From Alphaproteobacteria bacterium (GTDB taxonomy: Bacteria; Pseudomonadota; Alphaproteobacteria; RF32; UBA3637), in assembly GCA_017632555.1 (NCBI GenBank), contig JAGBRF010000085.1, positions 1 through 8,741 of the forward strand: 8,741 nt of DNA, in the 5' to 3' direction. Numbering within the stretch: position 1 is the stretch's first letter; the number at the start of each line of letters is the position of its first letter. Under the pieces are notes generated by a model. It searched no databases. It had not been told where the DNA came from and saw only the letters and a program-made list of their open reading frames with translations. The translations under genes were made by a program, and so were the position numbers. Shown here in pieces: positions 1-6,836 of this stretch.

Positions 1-85
1 GGCGTTATCCCAGTCAAAGACGCCTCCTGAGCAAATCCAATGATTGCTCGATGGCTTGTTTGATATTTTCCTGTTCTGCCTGCAT
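1..85 (-). CDS. prfB: Peptide chain release factor 2, N-terminal fragment (runs off left edge)
   Basis: RF2 recognises UGA and UAA stop codons and releases the finished peptide from the ribosome. Only the start lies in the window. From the ATG at 85-83 the zero frame gives 23 codons (MQAEQENIKQAIEQSL, then DLLRRRL) and reaches an in-frame TGA at 16-14. A +1 shift at CTT (19-17) continues as L-D-W-D-N-A to the edge. This matches the start of RF2 proteins, where Leu-Asp-(Trp/Tyr)-Asp follows the frameshift site. The start is supported by GGAGG at 95-99, nine bases upstream, inside the last codons of mrcA. The ATG shares its A with the mrcA stop (TAATG), so translation is probably coupled. mrcA followed by prfB is a known alphaproteobacterial order. 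The catalytic GGQ and SPF motifs lie outside the window, so identity rests on the N-terminus, the recoding site and the neighbour. Confidence 0.87.
14..28 (-). promoter_or_regulatory. Programmed +1 ribosomal frameshift site of prfB
   Basis: On the minus strand the codons read AGG AGG CGT CTT TGA C. AGGAGG (28-23) is a perfect internal Shine-Dalgarno, CTT (19-17) is the slippery codon, TGA (16-14) is the zero-frame stop, and C (13) is the weak-termination context base. Order and spacing equal the E. coli site (AGG GGG TAT CTT TGA C). In the known mechanism, low RF2 slows termination at UGA and peptidyl-tRNA-Leu slips from CUU to UUU, so RF2 controls its own synthesis. The shifted frame gives the expected RF2 residues. 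Confidence 0.93.
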
Positions 86-2508
86 TAATACAATCCTCCC
101 AAATCCGGTTCTTCTTCCGGCGTCATAACAACATCTTGTCCGATAATCGGTGTTTGTTCGTTAACGTTTGTTTCTTTTCTGAACGCTTCCCAAATAGCAT
201 CTTTGGTACCGACTTTTACCGGCTTGCCCGTTTTAGCATCAACACGAACCATTCTGACGCCTTCTGGAATACGGAAAGGAATATCCGGTTTATCCTTTAA
301 TGCTTCCATCATAAAATCACGGAAAATCGGCGCTGCCACAACGGACCCCGTATCATGCGGACCCAATGTTTGCGGTTCGTCAAAGCCGACAAAAACACCA
401 ACAACCAAGTCCGGTGAAAAACCGATAAACCAAGTATCAAAACTGTCATTACTTGTTCCGCTTTTTCCGGCCAATGTTCTTTTTACGGTTTGAGCAATTT
501 TTCCCGTTCCGCGTTCGACAACACCGGTCATAATGTTCACCATTTGATAAGCGCTGATCGGGTCTTGAATTTGTTCTCTGTCATCGGCCAATTCAGGCAC
601 CTGCGCACTGGTCGCTTCTGCGCCGTTACAATTCGGACATGCTCTGGTATCGTGTTTATAAATTGTCTTACCCGTTCTGTCTTGAATCCGGTCAATCAAA
701 TTCGGTGTAATTTTTTTACCGCCATTGACCAACATTCCGTAAGCCAACGTCAATTTTAACAAAGTTGTTTCACCCGATCCCAAAGACATAGCCAAAACAG
801 GCATCAAATTATCCGATATACCGAATTTTTTAGCATATTCAACCGTCTTTTCAATACCGACCGTTTGAGCCAAACGAACCGTCATCAAGTTTCTGGATTT
901 TTCAATTCCGGTACGCAACGTTGACGGGCCATAGAAAATGTTTGTGTAATTCTTCGGTTTCCATTTTTCAAGTCCCGGACCTTGATCCACCACCATCGGC
1001 GCATCCAAAATCAAAGTTGAAGGCGTAAAACCGCTGTCCAAAGCCGTCAAATAAACAAACGGTTTGAAAGAAGAACCCGGTTGACGATAAGCTTGAACCG
1101 CACGATTAAATTGTGATTTTGCAAACGAAATACCGCCCGCCATTGCCAATATACGTCCCGTATGCGGATCCAAAGCCACAACGGCACCTTCCACTTGCGG
1201 ATACTGTTGCAAAGAATACTCCGGCACTTCCGATTTTTTATTTTTTTCGGAAACGTAAATGACATCGCCGACATTCATCACATCAGTAATTAAATTGACT
1301 TCTTCATCTGCAAGACGTTGACCTTCCAACCACTTACGCGCCCATTTTATGTCTTTCAACAAAATTTGACCCTTTGAACCATCGGGAAGTCCGATAGTTG
1401 CCACTTCTTCCGAAGTTTCCAAAACAACCGCGTTTTTCCATGTGGTCGGATAATAAGAAGGCATTTTTTGTTTTGCCAATTCTTTTTGCCAATCTTTCAT
1501 ATCGGCAATATGTCCGGCAACACCACGATAACCATGGCGTTTATCGTATTCAAACAACCCTTTTTCCAAAACATCAACGGCAATGTTCTGCAATCTCGGG
1601 TCCAACGAAGTCCGAACGGATAAACCGCCTTGATACAAAATACTTTCACCATATTTTTGTTCAATAATACGGCGAATTTCCTCGTTATAATAATCCGCAT
1701 TTTTCACGGTGTCGTTTAATGCTCGATGAACGGATTTGATGGGTTCGGCTTTGGCTTTTTCAACTTCTTCCGCCGTTGCATAACCGTTTTCATACATTCT
1801 GTCCAAAACATAATTACGTCTGGCAAATGCGGCATTATAGTTTTTATCGGGATCATAGTTATTCGGACCTTTTGGCAACGCCGCTAAAAACGCTGCTTCC
1901 GCCAACGTCAATTCGTCCAAAGATTTATCAAAATACATCAAACCCGCCGAAGCAACACCATAAGAACGCCGTCCCAAATAAATTTGGTTCATATAAAGTT
2001 CCAAAATATGTTCTTTATCGAAAGCTTGTTCGATTCTGCGTGCCAATAAAGCTTCTTTAATCTTACGTGAAAAGCTCATTTCCGGTGATAAGAAGAAATT
2101 TTTTGCAACCTGTTGCGTAATTGTGGAAGCCCCCACCAATCTGCGCCCTGTTCCGCGATTTTTGACATTAGACAAAACAGCACGCGCTATACCGTAATAA
2201 TCGATACCGTTATGTTTGTAAAAGTTCTTATCTTCTGCCGATAAAAAGGCATTTATAACCAACTTTGGAACGGCCGTAATCGGCACAAAAATACGTTTTT
2301 CGGAAGCATATTCCGCCAACAACTGTCCGTCCGATGCATAAAAACGCGTTGTAATAATCGGCTCATAGTTTGCCAATTGCTTATAATCCGGCAATTGTCC
2401 CGTATAATAAACAATCACAAAAAAGGCGGCGCCCAAAACCAAAAACGCTACCAAAAACAACAAACCGGCGATAGACGCCAAAACAGAAACAAAAAAATGT
2501 TTTTTCAT
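85..2508 (-). CDS. mrcA: Penicillin-binding protein 1A, bifunctional transglycosylase/transpeptidase
   Basis: This inner-membrane class A PBP polymerises lipid II into glycan strands and crosslinks the peptides in the periplasm. Its 807 residues fit the family. A short basic N-terminus and one membrane anchor (about 8-36) come first. The GT51 domain follows, with EDKNFYKHNGID (92-103, catalytic Glu92), GASTITQQVAKN (126-137), RKIKE (148-152, second Glu) and the segment around LYMNQIYLGR (171-180). An OB-like insert spans about 330-430. The transpeptidase domain has SSFK (Ser479/Lys482), SRN (538-540) and KSGT (682-685). All key residues are present. A CPNC pair (Cys624/Cys627) sits between SRN and KSGT. 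The start chosen gives a proper anchor, but no Shine-Dalgarno precedes it; a promoter lies just upstream. The stop overlaps the prfB start by one base. Family is certain; mrcA/ponA is chosen over mrcB because of the PBP1A-like wording and the prfB neighbour. Confidence 0.96.
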   Translation of the reverse strand: MKKHFFVSVLASIAGLLFLVAFLVLGAAFFVIVYYTGQLPDYKQLANYEPIITTRFYASDGQLLAEYASEKRIFVPITAVPKLVINAFLSAEDKNFYKHNGIDYYGIARAVLSNVKNRGTGRRLVGASTITQQVAKNFFLSPEMSFSRKIKEALLARRIEQAFDKEHILELYMNQIYLGRRSYGVASAGLMYFDKSLDELTLAEAAFLAALPKGPNNYDPDKNYNAAFARRNYVLDRMYENGYATAEEVEKAKAEPIKSVHRALNDTVKNADYYNEEIRRIIEQKYGESILYQGGLSVRTSLDPRLQNIAVDVLEKGLFEYDKRHGYRGVAGHIADMKDWQKELAKQKMPSYYPTTWKNAVVLETSEEVATIGLPDGSKGQILLKDIKWARKWLEGQRLADEEVNLITDVMNVGDVIYVSEKNKKSEVPEYSLQQYPQVEGAVVALDPHTGRILAMAGGISFAKSQFNRAVQAYRQPGSSFKPFVYLTALDSGFTPSTLILDAPMVVDQGPGLEKWKPKNYTNIFYGPSTLRTGIEKSRNLMTVRLAQTVGIEKTVEYAKKFGISDNLMPVLAMSLGSGETTLLKLTLAYGMLVNGGKKITPNLIDRIQDRTGKTIYKHDTRACPNCNGAEATSAQVPELADDREQIQDPISAYQMVNIMTGVVERGTGKIAQTVKRTLAGKSGTSNDSFDTWFIGFSPDLVVGVFVGFDEPQTLGPHDTGSVVAAPIFRDFMMEALKDKPDIPFRIPEGVRMVRVDAKTGKPVKVGTKDAIWEAFRKETNVNEQTPIIGQDVVMTPEEEPDLGGLY

Positions 2509-2515
2509 AATGGTT

Positions 2516-2544
2516 AAAATAGCAATTTTTATTCAACTTGACAA
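2516..2544 (-). promoter_or_regulatory. Predicted mrcA promoter, nearly leaderless
   Basis: On the minus strand a -35 TTGTCA (2544-2539) is followed by a 17-base spacer and an extended -10, TGC TATTTT (TATTTT at 2521-2516). Five of six -35 bases match the consensus and the TGn extension is present. The expected start of transcription is about 2509-2510, one or two bases before the mrcA ATG (2508). The bases between contain no Shine-Dalgarno. The site fills the 39-base gap after the HAD gene; read-through from that gene could also supply mrcA mRNA. Confidence 0.5.
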
Positions 2545-2547
2545 GAA

Positions 2548-3231
2548 TTATTTATGCACAATGACATGATATGCCAAAATTCCCAATTTTTGAGCCCCTT
2601 CGATGTCCCGTCTGGGCTCATTTCCGACCATAATGACATCGCTTGGCTTCAAATTTAATTTGTTCAAAGCGCATTTGAACATCAACGGACTGGGCTTATC
2701 AAAACCCACTTCATCATTTGACGCAATAAAGTCAACATAAGGTGTCAATTTTAATGCCCTCAATTTTCTTTCTTGGGTTGCGGCATACATATCCGTCACC
2801 AAACAAACCGGTATTTTTTGTTTTTTACATTTTTCCAAAAACTTTTTTGCTTGCAAAGCCGGTCCCTGCTCTTTTACCGCTTTCATAAAAGCATTAAAAT
2901 ATATGCGTTGCATACGTGCCGCTAATACATAAGGTCGGCTGATTTTATTTTTTTCGGCTAAACGTTGAAAAACAATCATTCGATTATGCACGAAAGATGA
3001 AAAATTCATTTCTTTGCAATAAGCATCTAATGTATCTTCTATTTGCTTTTCAAATTCTTCAAACGACATTTTACGGAAAGATGAAAACAGTTTGTGAATA
3101 ACGTGCAAAGCTTTTTTATGTGGCGGAAGATAAAAATATAAAGTATCGTCCAAATCAATTAAAACGGCTTTTACATTTTTCAAATCAATGTCCGGAAAAG
3201 AAATAGAATCTTGCAAAATTAAATTTTTCAT
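2548..3231 (-). CDS. HAD-superfamily (subfamily IA-like) hydrolase, probable phosphatase
   Basis: A soluble 227-residue protein of the haloacid dehalogenase fold, most likely a phosphatase acting through an aspartyl-phosphate. Motif I is DLDDT (Asp26 nucleophile, Asp28 acid/base), motif II is VTD (Thr146), motif III is the Lys of FDKPSP (Lys179), and motif IV is VGNEPRRD (Asp209). A helical cap of about 100 residues lies between motifs I and II, as in C1-capped members such as YjjG or phosphoglycolate phosphatase. In motif IV the usual GD is GN, a variant also known in the superfamily. The start at 3231 is preferred because it begins just ahead of the core strand and has AAGGA about 11 bases upstream; a longer frame to 3336 would cross the divergent operon's leader. 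The substrate cannot be told from sequence. It is transcribed toward mrcA, where many alphaproteobacteria have an amidase gene. Confidence 0.85.
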   Translation of the reverse strand: MKNLILQDSISFPDIDLKNVKAVLIDLDDTLYFYLPPHKKALHVIHKLFSSFRKMSFEEFEKQIEDTLDAYCKEMNFSSFVHNRMIVFQRLAEKNKISRPYVLAARMQRIYFNAFMKAVKEQGPALQAKKFLEKCKKQKIPVCLVTDMYAATQERKLRALKLTPYVDFIASNDEVGFDKPSPLMFKCALNKLNLKPSDVIMVGNEPRRDIEGAQKLGILAYHVIVHK

Positions 3232-3306
3232 TTGAAATTCATTCCTTGTTTGGTTAAACTGTTTATCAACATAACAAACTATAAACAAAAAAACAAGAGA
3301 GGAAAT
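3232..3306. promoter_or_regulatory. Divergent promoter region between the HAD gene and the pepA operon
   Basis: This 75-base AT-rich gap separates two genes read outward, so both must start here or within neighbouring sequence. On the plus strand TATAAA (3280-3285) is a possible -10 for pepA, but no convincing -35 sits 16-18 bases upstream. The pepA ribosome site AGAGGA (3297-3302) lies four bases before its ATG. On the minus strand AAGGA serves the HAD gene. No clear operator palindrome was seen. Confidence 0.35.
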
Positions 3307-4743
3307 ATGAAAATCGAATTTATCACACCGGCACAAAACAAAACATCTGTTTTAATTATTCCGATTTTTGAAGGTCAAAAGTTGGCCCCTGATTTCGATG
3401 CTAAAGCAATTAAAGCTTATAACTTTACAGGCAAAGACGGACAAATGGTTTCTTTTATGATGGACGGATTTTTAACATACTTGTTCGGCGCCGGCAAAAA
3501 AGATGAAAAAGATTTGGATTTATCCTTGGAAACATTGGGCGGAAAAATCGCCGGCTTTATTAAAACATTACCGCAAACAACCGTTTCCGTTTGTGCTTGC
3601 GGATTAAAAAATGATAAAACAAAAACAGCCACGGCCGCGGCTCATTTGGCTTTTGGTTTGGGTTTGGGAAGTTACAGTTTTGATGAATATAAATCGGAAA
3701 AGAAAGACGAACACAACATTCAAATCGTCAGCAAAACCGCATCAGATGATGAAAAAGCTTTTCAAACATTGTTTGCCCTTATGGACGGTATTTATGAAGC
3801 ACGCGATTTGATAAGCGAACCGGCAAATATGTTATCTCCGGCGGATTTTGTGGAAGCCGTTAAAGAAATGAAAATGCCGAAAGTCACCATCAAAGTTTTG
3901 GATAAAAAGCAAATGGAAAAATTAAATATGAATTTGCTTTTGAACGTTGCTGCCGGTGCGGCCAAAGAACCGTATTTGTTGATTATGGAATATATGAACG
4001 GCAAACAAAACGAAAAACCAACCGTGTTGGTCGGAAAAGGTGTTTGCTATGACAGTGGCGGAATGAACTTAAAACCAGCATCGGGATTGACACACATGAA
4101 ATATGATATGTCCGGCGGTGCGGCTGTTACGGGGACATTGTTGGCTTTGTCGAAAATGGGTGTTAAACAAAACGTAGTCGGTATCGTGCCTTTGGTCGAA
4201 AATATGTTATCCGGCACGGCGCAACACGTTGACGATGTATGGCAAAGCATGTCCGGTCAAACGGTCGAAGTCGGCAATACCGATGCGGAAGGTCGTTTGA
4301 TATTGGCAGATGCTTTGTGGTACGGGCAAGAAAAATATAAACCGGCAAAAATTTTCGATATTGCAACATTGACGGGTGTTATGCGTTATGTGTTTGCCGA
4401 TGAATATGCCGGATTATTTACAAATGATGACAAAGTGCGTCAATTGGTGTTGGGCGCCAGTGCCAAAACACACGATAAAGTTTGGGAATTGCCTTTGAAT
4501 CCTGCTTATGAAAAAATGTTAAAATCCAACATTGCCGATATAGCCAATATCGGTGGCGGTGGGGCGGCAGGTTCAGCTACGGCTGCTTCATTTTTGAAAA
4601 AGTTTATCAAAGACGGAACGCCTTGGGCGCATATTGATATGGCATCTGTTTGTTGGAATGATGCCGACAAACCTTTGGCACCAAAAGGAGCTACCGGTTT
4701 CGGCGTTGCATTATTGACTCAAATTGTATTGGACAATAAATAA
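3307..4743 (+). CDS. pepA: Leucyl aminopeptidase, peptidase family M17
   Basis: A cytosolic two-metal aminopeptidase that removes N-terminal residues from peptides; family members are hexamers. The 478 residues match the family length (about 480-500). The variable N-terminal domain covers roughly 1-150 and the catalytic domain 160-478. Metal and active-site residues are all visible: Lys244 in VGKG, Asp249 in YDSGG, Lys256, Asp267 in KYDMSGG, and Asp326, Glu328 and Arg330 in the family signature NTDAEGRL (324-331). The MSGGAAV wording differs slightly from the classic MGGAASV or MCGAASV. A longer frame back to 3232 is rejected because AGAGGA stands directly before 3307 and the extra residues would overlap the HAD leader. 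It is the first gene of a pepA-dtd-murA operon, and its stop shares a base with the dtd start (TAATG). Some PepA proteins also bind DNA; nothing here shows that. The pepA symbol is by family resemblance. Confidence 0.93.
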   Translation: MKIEFITPAQNKTSVLIIPIFEGQKLAPDFDAKAIKAYNFTGKDGQMVSFMMDGFLTYLFGAGKKDEKDLDLSLETLGGKIAGFIKTLPQTTVSVCACGLKNDKTKTATAAAHLAFGLGLGSYSFDEYKSEKKDEHNIQIVSKTASDDEKAFQTLFALMDGIYEARDLISEPANMLSPADFVEAVKEMKMPKVTIKVLDKKQMEKLNMNLLLNVAAGAAKEPYLLIMEYMNGKQNEKPTVLVGKGVCYDSGGMNLKPASGLTHMKYDMSGGAAVTGTLLALSKMGVKQNVVGIVPLVENMLSGTAQHVDDVWQSMSGQTVEVGNTDAEGRLILADALWYGQEKYKPAKIFDIATLTGVMRYVFADEYAGLFTNDDKVRQLVLGASAKTHDKVWELPLNPAYEKMLKSNIADIANIGGGGAAGSATAASFLKKFIKDGTPWAHIDMASVCWNDADKPLAPKGATGFGVALLTQIVLDNK

Positions 4744-5333
4744 TGCGCGCGGTTGTTCAACGGGTCTTATCGTCTTCCGTCACTGTTGACGGCAAAGTTG
4801 TCGGCAAAATCGGCAAAGGTTTCAACATTTTGTTGGGTGTTGGTCAAGGCGATGGTGAAAAGCAAGTCGAATGGTTGGCCGAAAAAATAGCTCACTTGCG
4901 TATATTCGAAGATGAAAATGCCAAAATGAACTTATCATTAAAAGATGTGAACGGTTCGGCTTTGGTTATTTCTCAATTCACGCTTTACGGCAATTGTGAT
5001 AAAGGACGCCGTCCGTCCTTTACCGATGCGGCGCACCCCAAAACAGCCAATCAACTTTATGAACGATTCATCGAAGAATTGAAAAAATATGATATTCCCG
5101 TTGAAACGGGTATCTTTCAAACGGATATGAAAGTTGAAATTTTAAATGACGGACCGGTGACAATGATTATTGACACCCCTGCCGTTATTGCACAACAACC
5201 TCAAAACAACCCCACAGAAGAAAATCATTTGGGATTGTCCGCAAAAGAACAGGAAAAGTTTAATCGGGAAGCCGAAATGTTAAAGCGCAACATTGCTTTG
5301 CGCAAACAACAAAAGGAAAGAAAAAATGGATAA
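4743..5333 (+). CDS. dtd: D-aminoacyl-tRNA deacylase with a C-terminal extension
   Basis: Dtd hydrolyses D-aminoacyl-tRNA (and mischarged Gly-tRNA) in the cytosol, keeping D-amino acids out of proteins. The core has the N-terminus MRAVVQRV, the SQFTLYG motif (77-83, with Thr80), KGRRPSF (87-93) and the Gly-cisPro motif in NDGPVT (135-140). Core Dtd is about 145 residues; this one is 196. Residues from about 147 form a Gln/Asn-rich linker and then a charged, probably helical tail ending in [10 protein letters not shown]. No frameshift is needed to explain the tail, which reads straight on. The end of the gene encodes the ribosome site of murA and overlaps it by eight bases. The ATG shares its A with the pepA stop, so translation is probably coupled. 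In an organism making D-Ala and D-Glu for its wall, grouping with murA is sensible but not proof of a shared task. Confidence 0.95.
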   Translation: MRAVVQRVLSSSVTVDGKVVGKIGKGFNILLGVGQGDGEKQVEWLAEKIAHLRIFEDENAKMNLSLKDVNGSALVISQFTLYGNCDKGRRPSFTDAAHPKTANQLYERFIEELKKYDIPVETGIFQTDMKVEILNDGPVTMIIDTPAVIAQQPQNNPTEENHLGLSAKEQEKFNREAEMLKRNIALRKQQKERKNG

Positions 5334-6594
5334 AATTCGCATTATCGGGGGAAACACATTAAACGGACGCATTCGTATCAAAGGCGCAAAAAATGCCGTA
5401 TTACCTTTGATGGCCGCCGCTTTGTTGACGGAAGATGAAGTTATTTTGCGTGACGTGCCCAATTTGTCGGACATCAGAACGATGACCAAAGTCTTATTGC
5501 ACTTGGGTGCGGAAGTTTCCATCAACGATGATGAATTGCATATCAAAGCAAACAACGTCAATTGTTTTGAAGCCCCTTACGAATTGGTATCCAAAATGCG
5601 TGCCAGTTTTTGGGTATTGGGTCCTTTGGTCGGCCGTTTTCATCAAGCAAAGGTATCTTTGCCAGGCGGTTGTGCTATCGGAACGCGTCCGGTGGATCGG
5701 CATTTATACGCCATGGATCAATTGGGTGTCAAAATTGACATTGAAAACGGATATGTTTTGGCTTCCGGCAAACCCAAAGGCAATAAAATTTATTTTCAAA
5801 TTAAAACGGTTGGTGGCACAATGAACGCCCTGATGGCATCCGTTTTGGCGGAAGGAACGACCGAAATCATCAATGCGGCGGCAGAACCGGAAGTAACCGA
5901 TTTGGCAAATTGCTTGGTGAAAATGGGCGCCAGTATCGAAGGAATCGGAACGTCCCGATTGGTTATCAACGGTGTTGAAAAGTTGCATGGTGTCACACAT
6001 ACCGTTGTTCCGGACAGAATCGAAGCGGCAACGTATGCGATTGCAACCGGTATCACGGGCGGTCAGCTTTTTATTGAAAACGCACACTTGTATTTAATAG
6101 AAGATGTTGCTTTTTCATTAAGCCACATGGGATTGGATATTTTGGAAAAAGATAACGGCCTGTTTGTCAAAACGCCGAATACACGCTTGAAAGCCACAGA
6201 CATAACAACGGAAGAATTCCCCGGCTTTCCAACTGACGTACAGGCACAAATTATGGCTTTAATGTGCTTGGCGGACGGTACATCGACTGTAACGGAAAAC
6301 ATATTCGAAAACCGCTTTATGCACGTTCAAGAATTGGTGCGCATGGGGGCGGATATTCGCTTGCAAGGTAGCAGAACGGCCATTGTCAAAGGTGTTGACC
6401 AATTATCCGGCGCACAAGTAATGGCTTCCGATTTGCGTGCTTCCGCCGCGTTGGTGCTGGCCGGATTGGCCGCCAAAGGTGAAACAATTGTCAGCCGTAT
6501 TTATCACCTTGATCGCGGTTATGACCATATGGAAGAAAAATTACGCGCCTGCGGTGCCAACATCGAACGCATAAAAGAAAATCCGAACGAATAA
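5326..6594 (+). CDS. murA: UDP-N-acetylglucosamine 1-carboxyvinyltransferase
   Basis: MurA transfers enolpyruvate from PEP to UDP-GlcNAc, the first committed step of peptidoglycan precursor synthesis in the cytosol. The 422 residues match the family (E. coli 419). Conserved residues fall almost at E. coli positions: Lys22 and Asn23 in GAKNA, Arg92 in KMRASFW, the catalytic Cys116 in [14 protein letters not shown], Arg121, Asp304 in FPTD and Arg397 in LDRGY. The active-site residue is Cys rather than Asp, so classic fosfomycin sensitivity is expected, although this was not tested. The start at 5326 gives the standard MDKIRIIGG opening and has AAAGGAAAG (5312-5320) in front; an ATG at 5293 in the same frame lies deep in dtd and is rejected. 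The start overlaps dtd by eight bases. It is the last gene of the operon; a palindrome follows the stop by about 30 bases. Confidence 0.97.
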   Translation: MDKIRIIGGNTLNGRIRIKGAKNAVLPLMAAALLTEDEVILRDVPNLSDIRTMTKVLLHLGAEVSINDDELHIKANNVNCFEAPYELVSKMRASFWVLGPLVGRFHQAKVSLPGGCAIGTRPVDRHLYAMDQLGVKIDIENGYVLASGKPKGNKIYFQIKTVGGTMNALMASVLAEGTTEIINAAAEPEVTDLANCLVKMGASIEGIGTSRLVINGVEKLHGVTHTVVPDRIEAATYAIATGITGGQLFIENAHLYLIEDVAFSLSHMGLDILEKDNGLFVKTPNTRLKATDITTEEFPGFPTDVQAQIMALMCLADGTSTVTENIFENRFMHVQELVRMGADIRLQGSRTAIVKGVDQLSGAQVMASDLRASAALVLAGLAAKGETIVSRIYHLDRGYDHMEEKLRACGANIERIKENPNE

Positions 6595-6619
6595 ATTGCG
6601 AATCAATATATTCCCACGA

Positions 6620-6643
6620 AAAACGAATCGATTCGTTCGTTTT
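6620..6643 (+). terminator. Possible murA terminator or palindromic site
   Basis: A perfect 16-base palindrome, AACGAATC/GATTCGTT (6622-6637), overlaps a second possible hairpin with an 8-bp stem, AAAACGAA (6620-6627) and TTCGTTTT (6636-6643), around an 8-base loop. The second form ends in a T-run, then GGCAAC and another TTTT, which resembles a weak intrinsic terminator after murA. The GC content of the stem is low. It could instead be an operator for the downstream gene, but it lies about 100 bases upstream of that promoter. Confidence 0.4.
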
Positions 6644-6720
6644 GGCAACTTTTCTGTATAACCAATAAAATTGAACATATAACATATTGAAAAAGCGTGA
6701 TTTTTTATGTTAAATTTTTG

Positions 6721-6749
6721 TTTACTTTTTTTGAAAAGTGTGGTATACT
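6721..6749 (+). promoter_or_regulatory. Extended -10 promoter of the secreted-protein gene pair
   Basis: TTTACT (6721-6726) is followed by 17 bases and TATACT (6744-6749). TG at 6741-6742 with one base before TATACT makes an extended -10. Transcription should begin near 6756, leaving a leader of about 80 bases before the ATG at 6837. A second, weaker candidate is TTGAAA (6687-6692) with TTAAAT (6710-6715), also at 17 bases. Confidence 0.65.
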
Positions 6750-6756
6750 GATTCCA

Positions 6757-6801
6757 TAAAGTTCGAAAGATAGGCGGGAGAACCGAAGATCTGAAACTTT
6801 G
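6757..6801 (+). ncRNA. Structured 5' leader element of unknown class
   Basis: The start of the predicted leader can fold into three nested stems: AAAGTT (6758-6763) with AACTTT (6795-6800), optionally closed by a T-G pair; AGAT (6768-6771) with ATCT (6789-6792); and CGG (6775-6777) with CCG (6783-6785) around a GAGAA loop. A purine-rich single-stranded stretch and the ribosome site AAAGGGAA (6821-6828) follow. The G+C-richer core stands out in an AT-rich intergenic region. It could be a mRNA-stabilising 5' hairpin or a regulatory RNA. It does not match a riboswitch class I can name. Confidence 0.35.
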
Positions 6802-6836
6802 GAAAGAAAACAATTTAATTAAAGGGAAACAAAATT

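Noticed and set aside
203..2060. Open frames on the plus strand opposite mrcA
   Set aside because: They lie antisense to a fully conserved gene, show no family signatures and follow from its codon use.
3232..3336. Longer starts for the HAD gene (3336) and for pepA (3232)
   Set aside because: Both would extend across the divergent promoter region. Clear ribosome sites precede the inner starts at 3231 and 3307, and the added residues do not resemble either family.
5293..5325. Upstream in-frame ATG for murA at 5293
   Set aside because: It adds 11 residues not seen in MurA. The start at 5326 has AAAGGAAAG before it and gives the standard MurA N-terminus.
5507..6302. Overlapping frames inside murA on both strands
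   Set aside because: They are shadows of murA, with low-complexity or unconvincing proteins and no ribosome sites.
6731..6749. TTGAAA at 6731-6736 as the -35 for TATACT
   Set aside because: The spacer would be only 7 bases. TTTACT at 6721 gives 17.
6757..6801. Glycine riboswitch
   Set aside because: GCGGGAGA and CCGAAG recall parts of that aptamer, but the element is too short, lacks the remaining conserved blocks and precedes no glycine-related gene.
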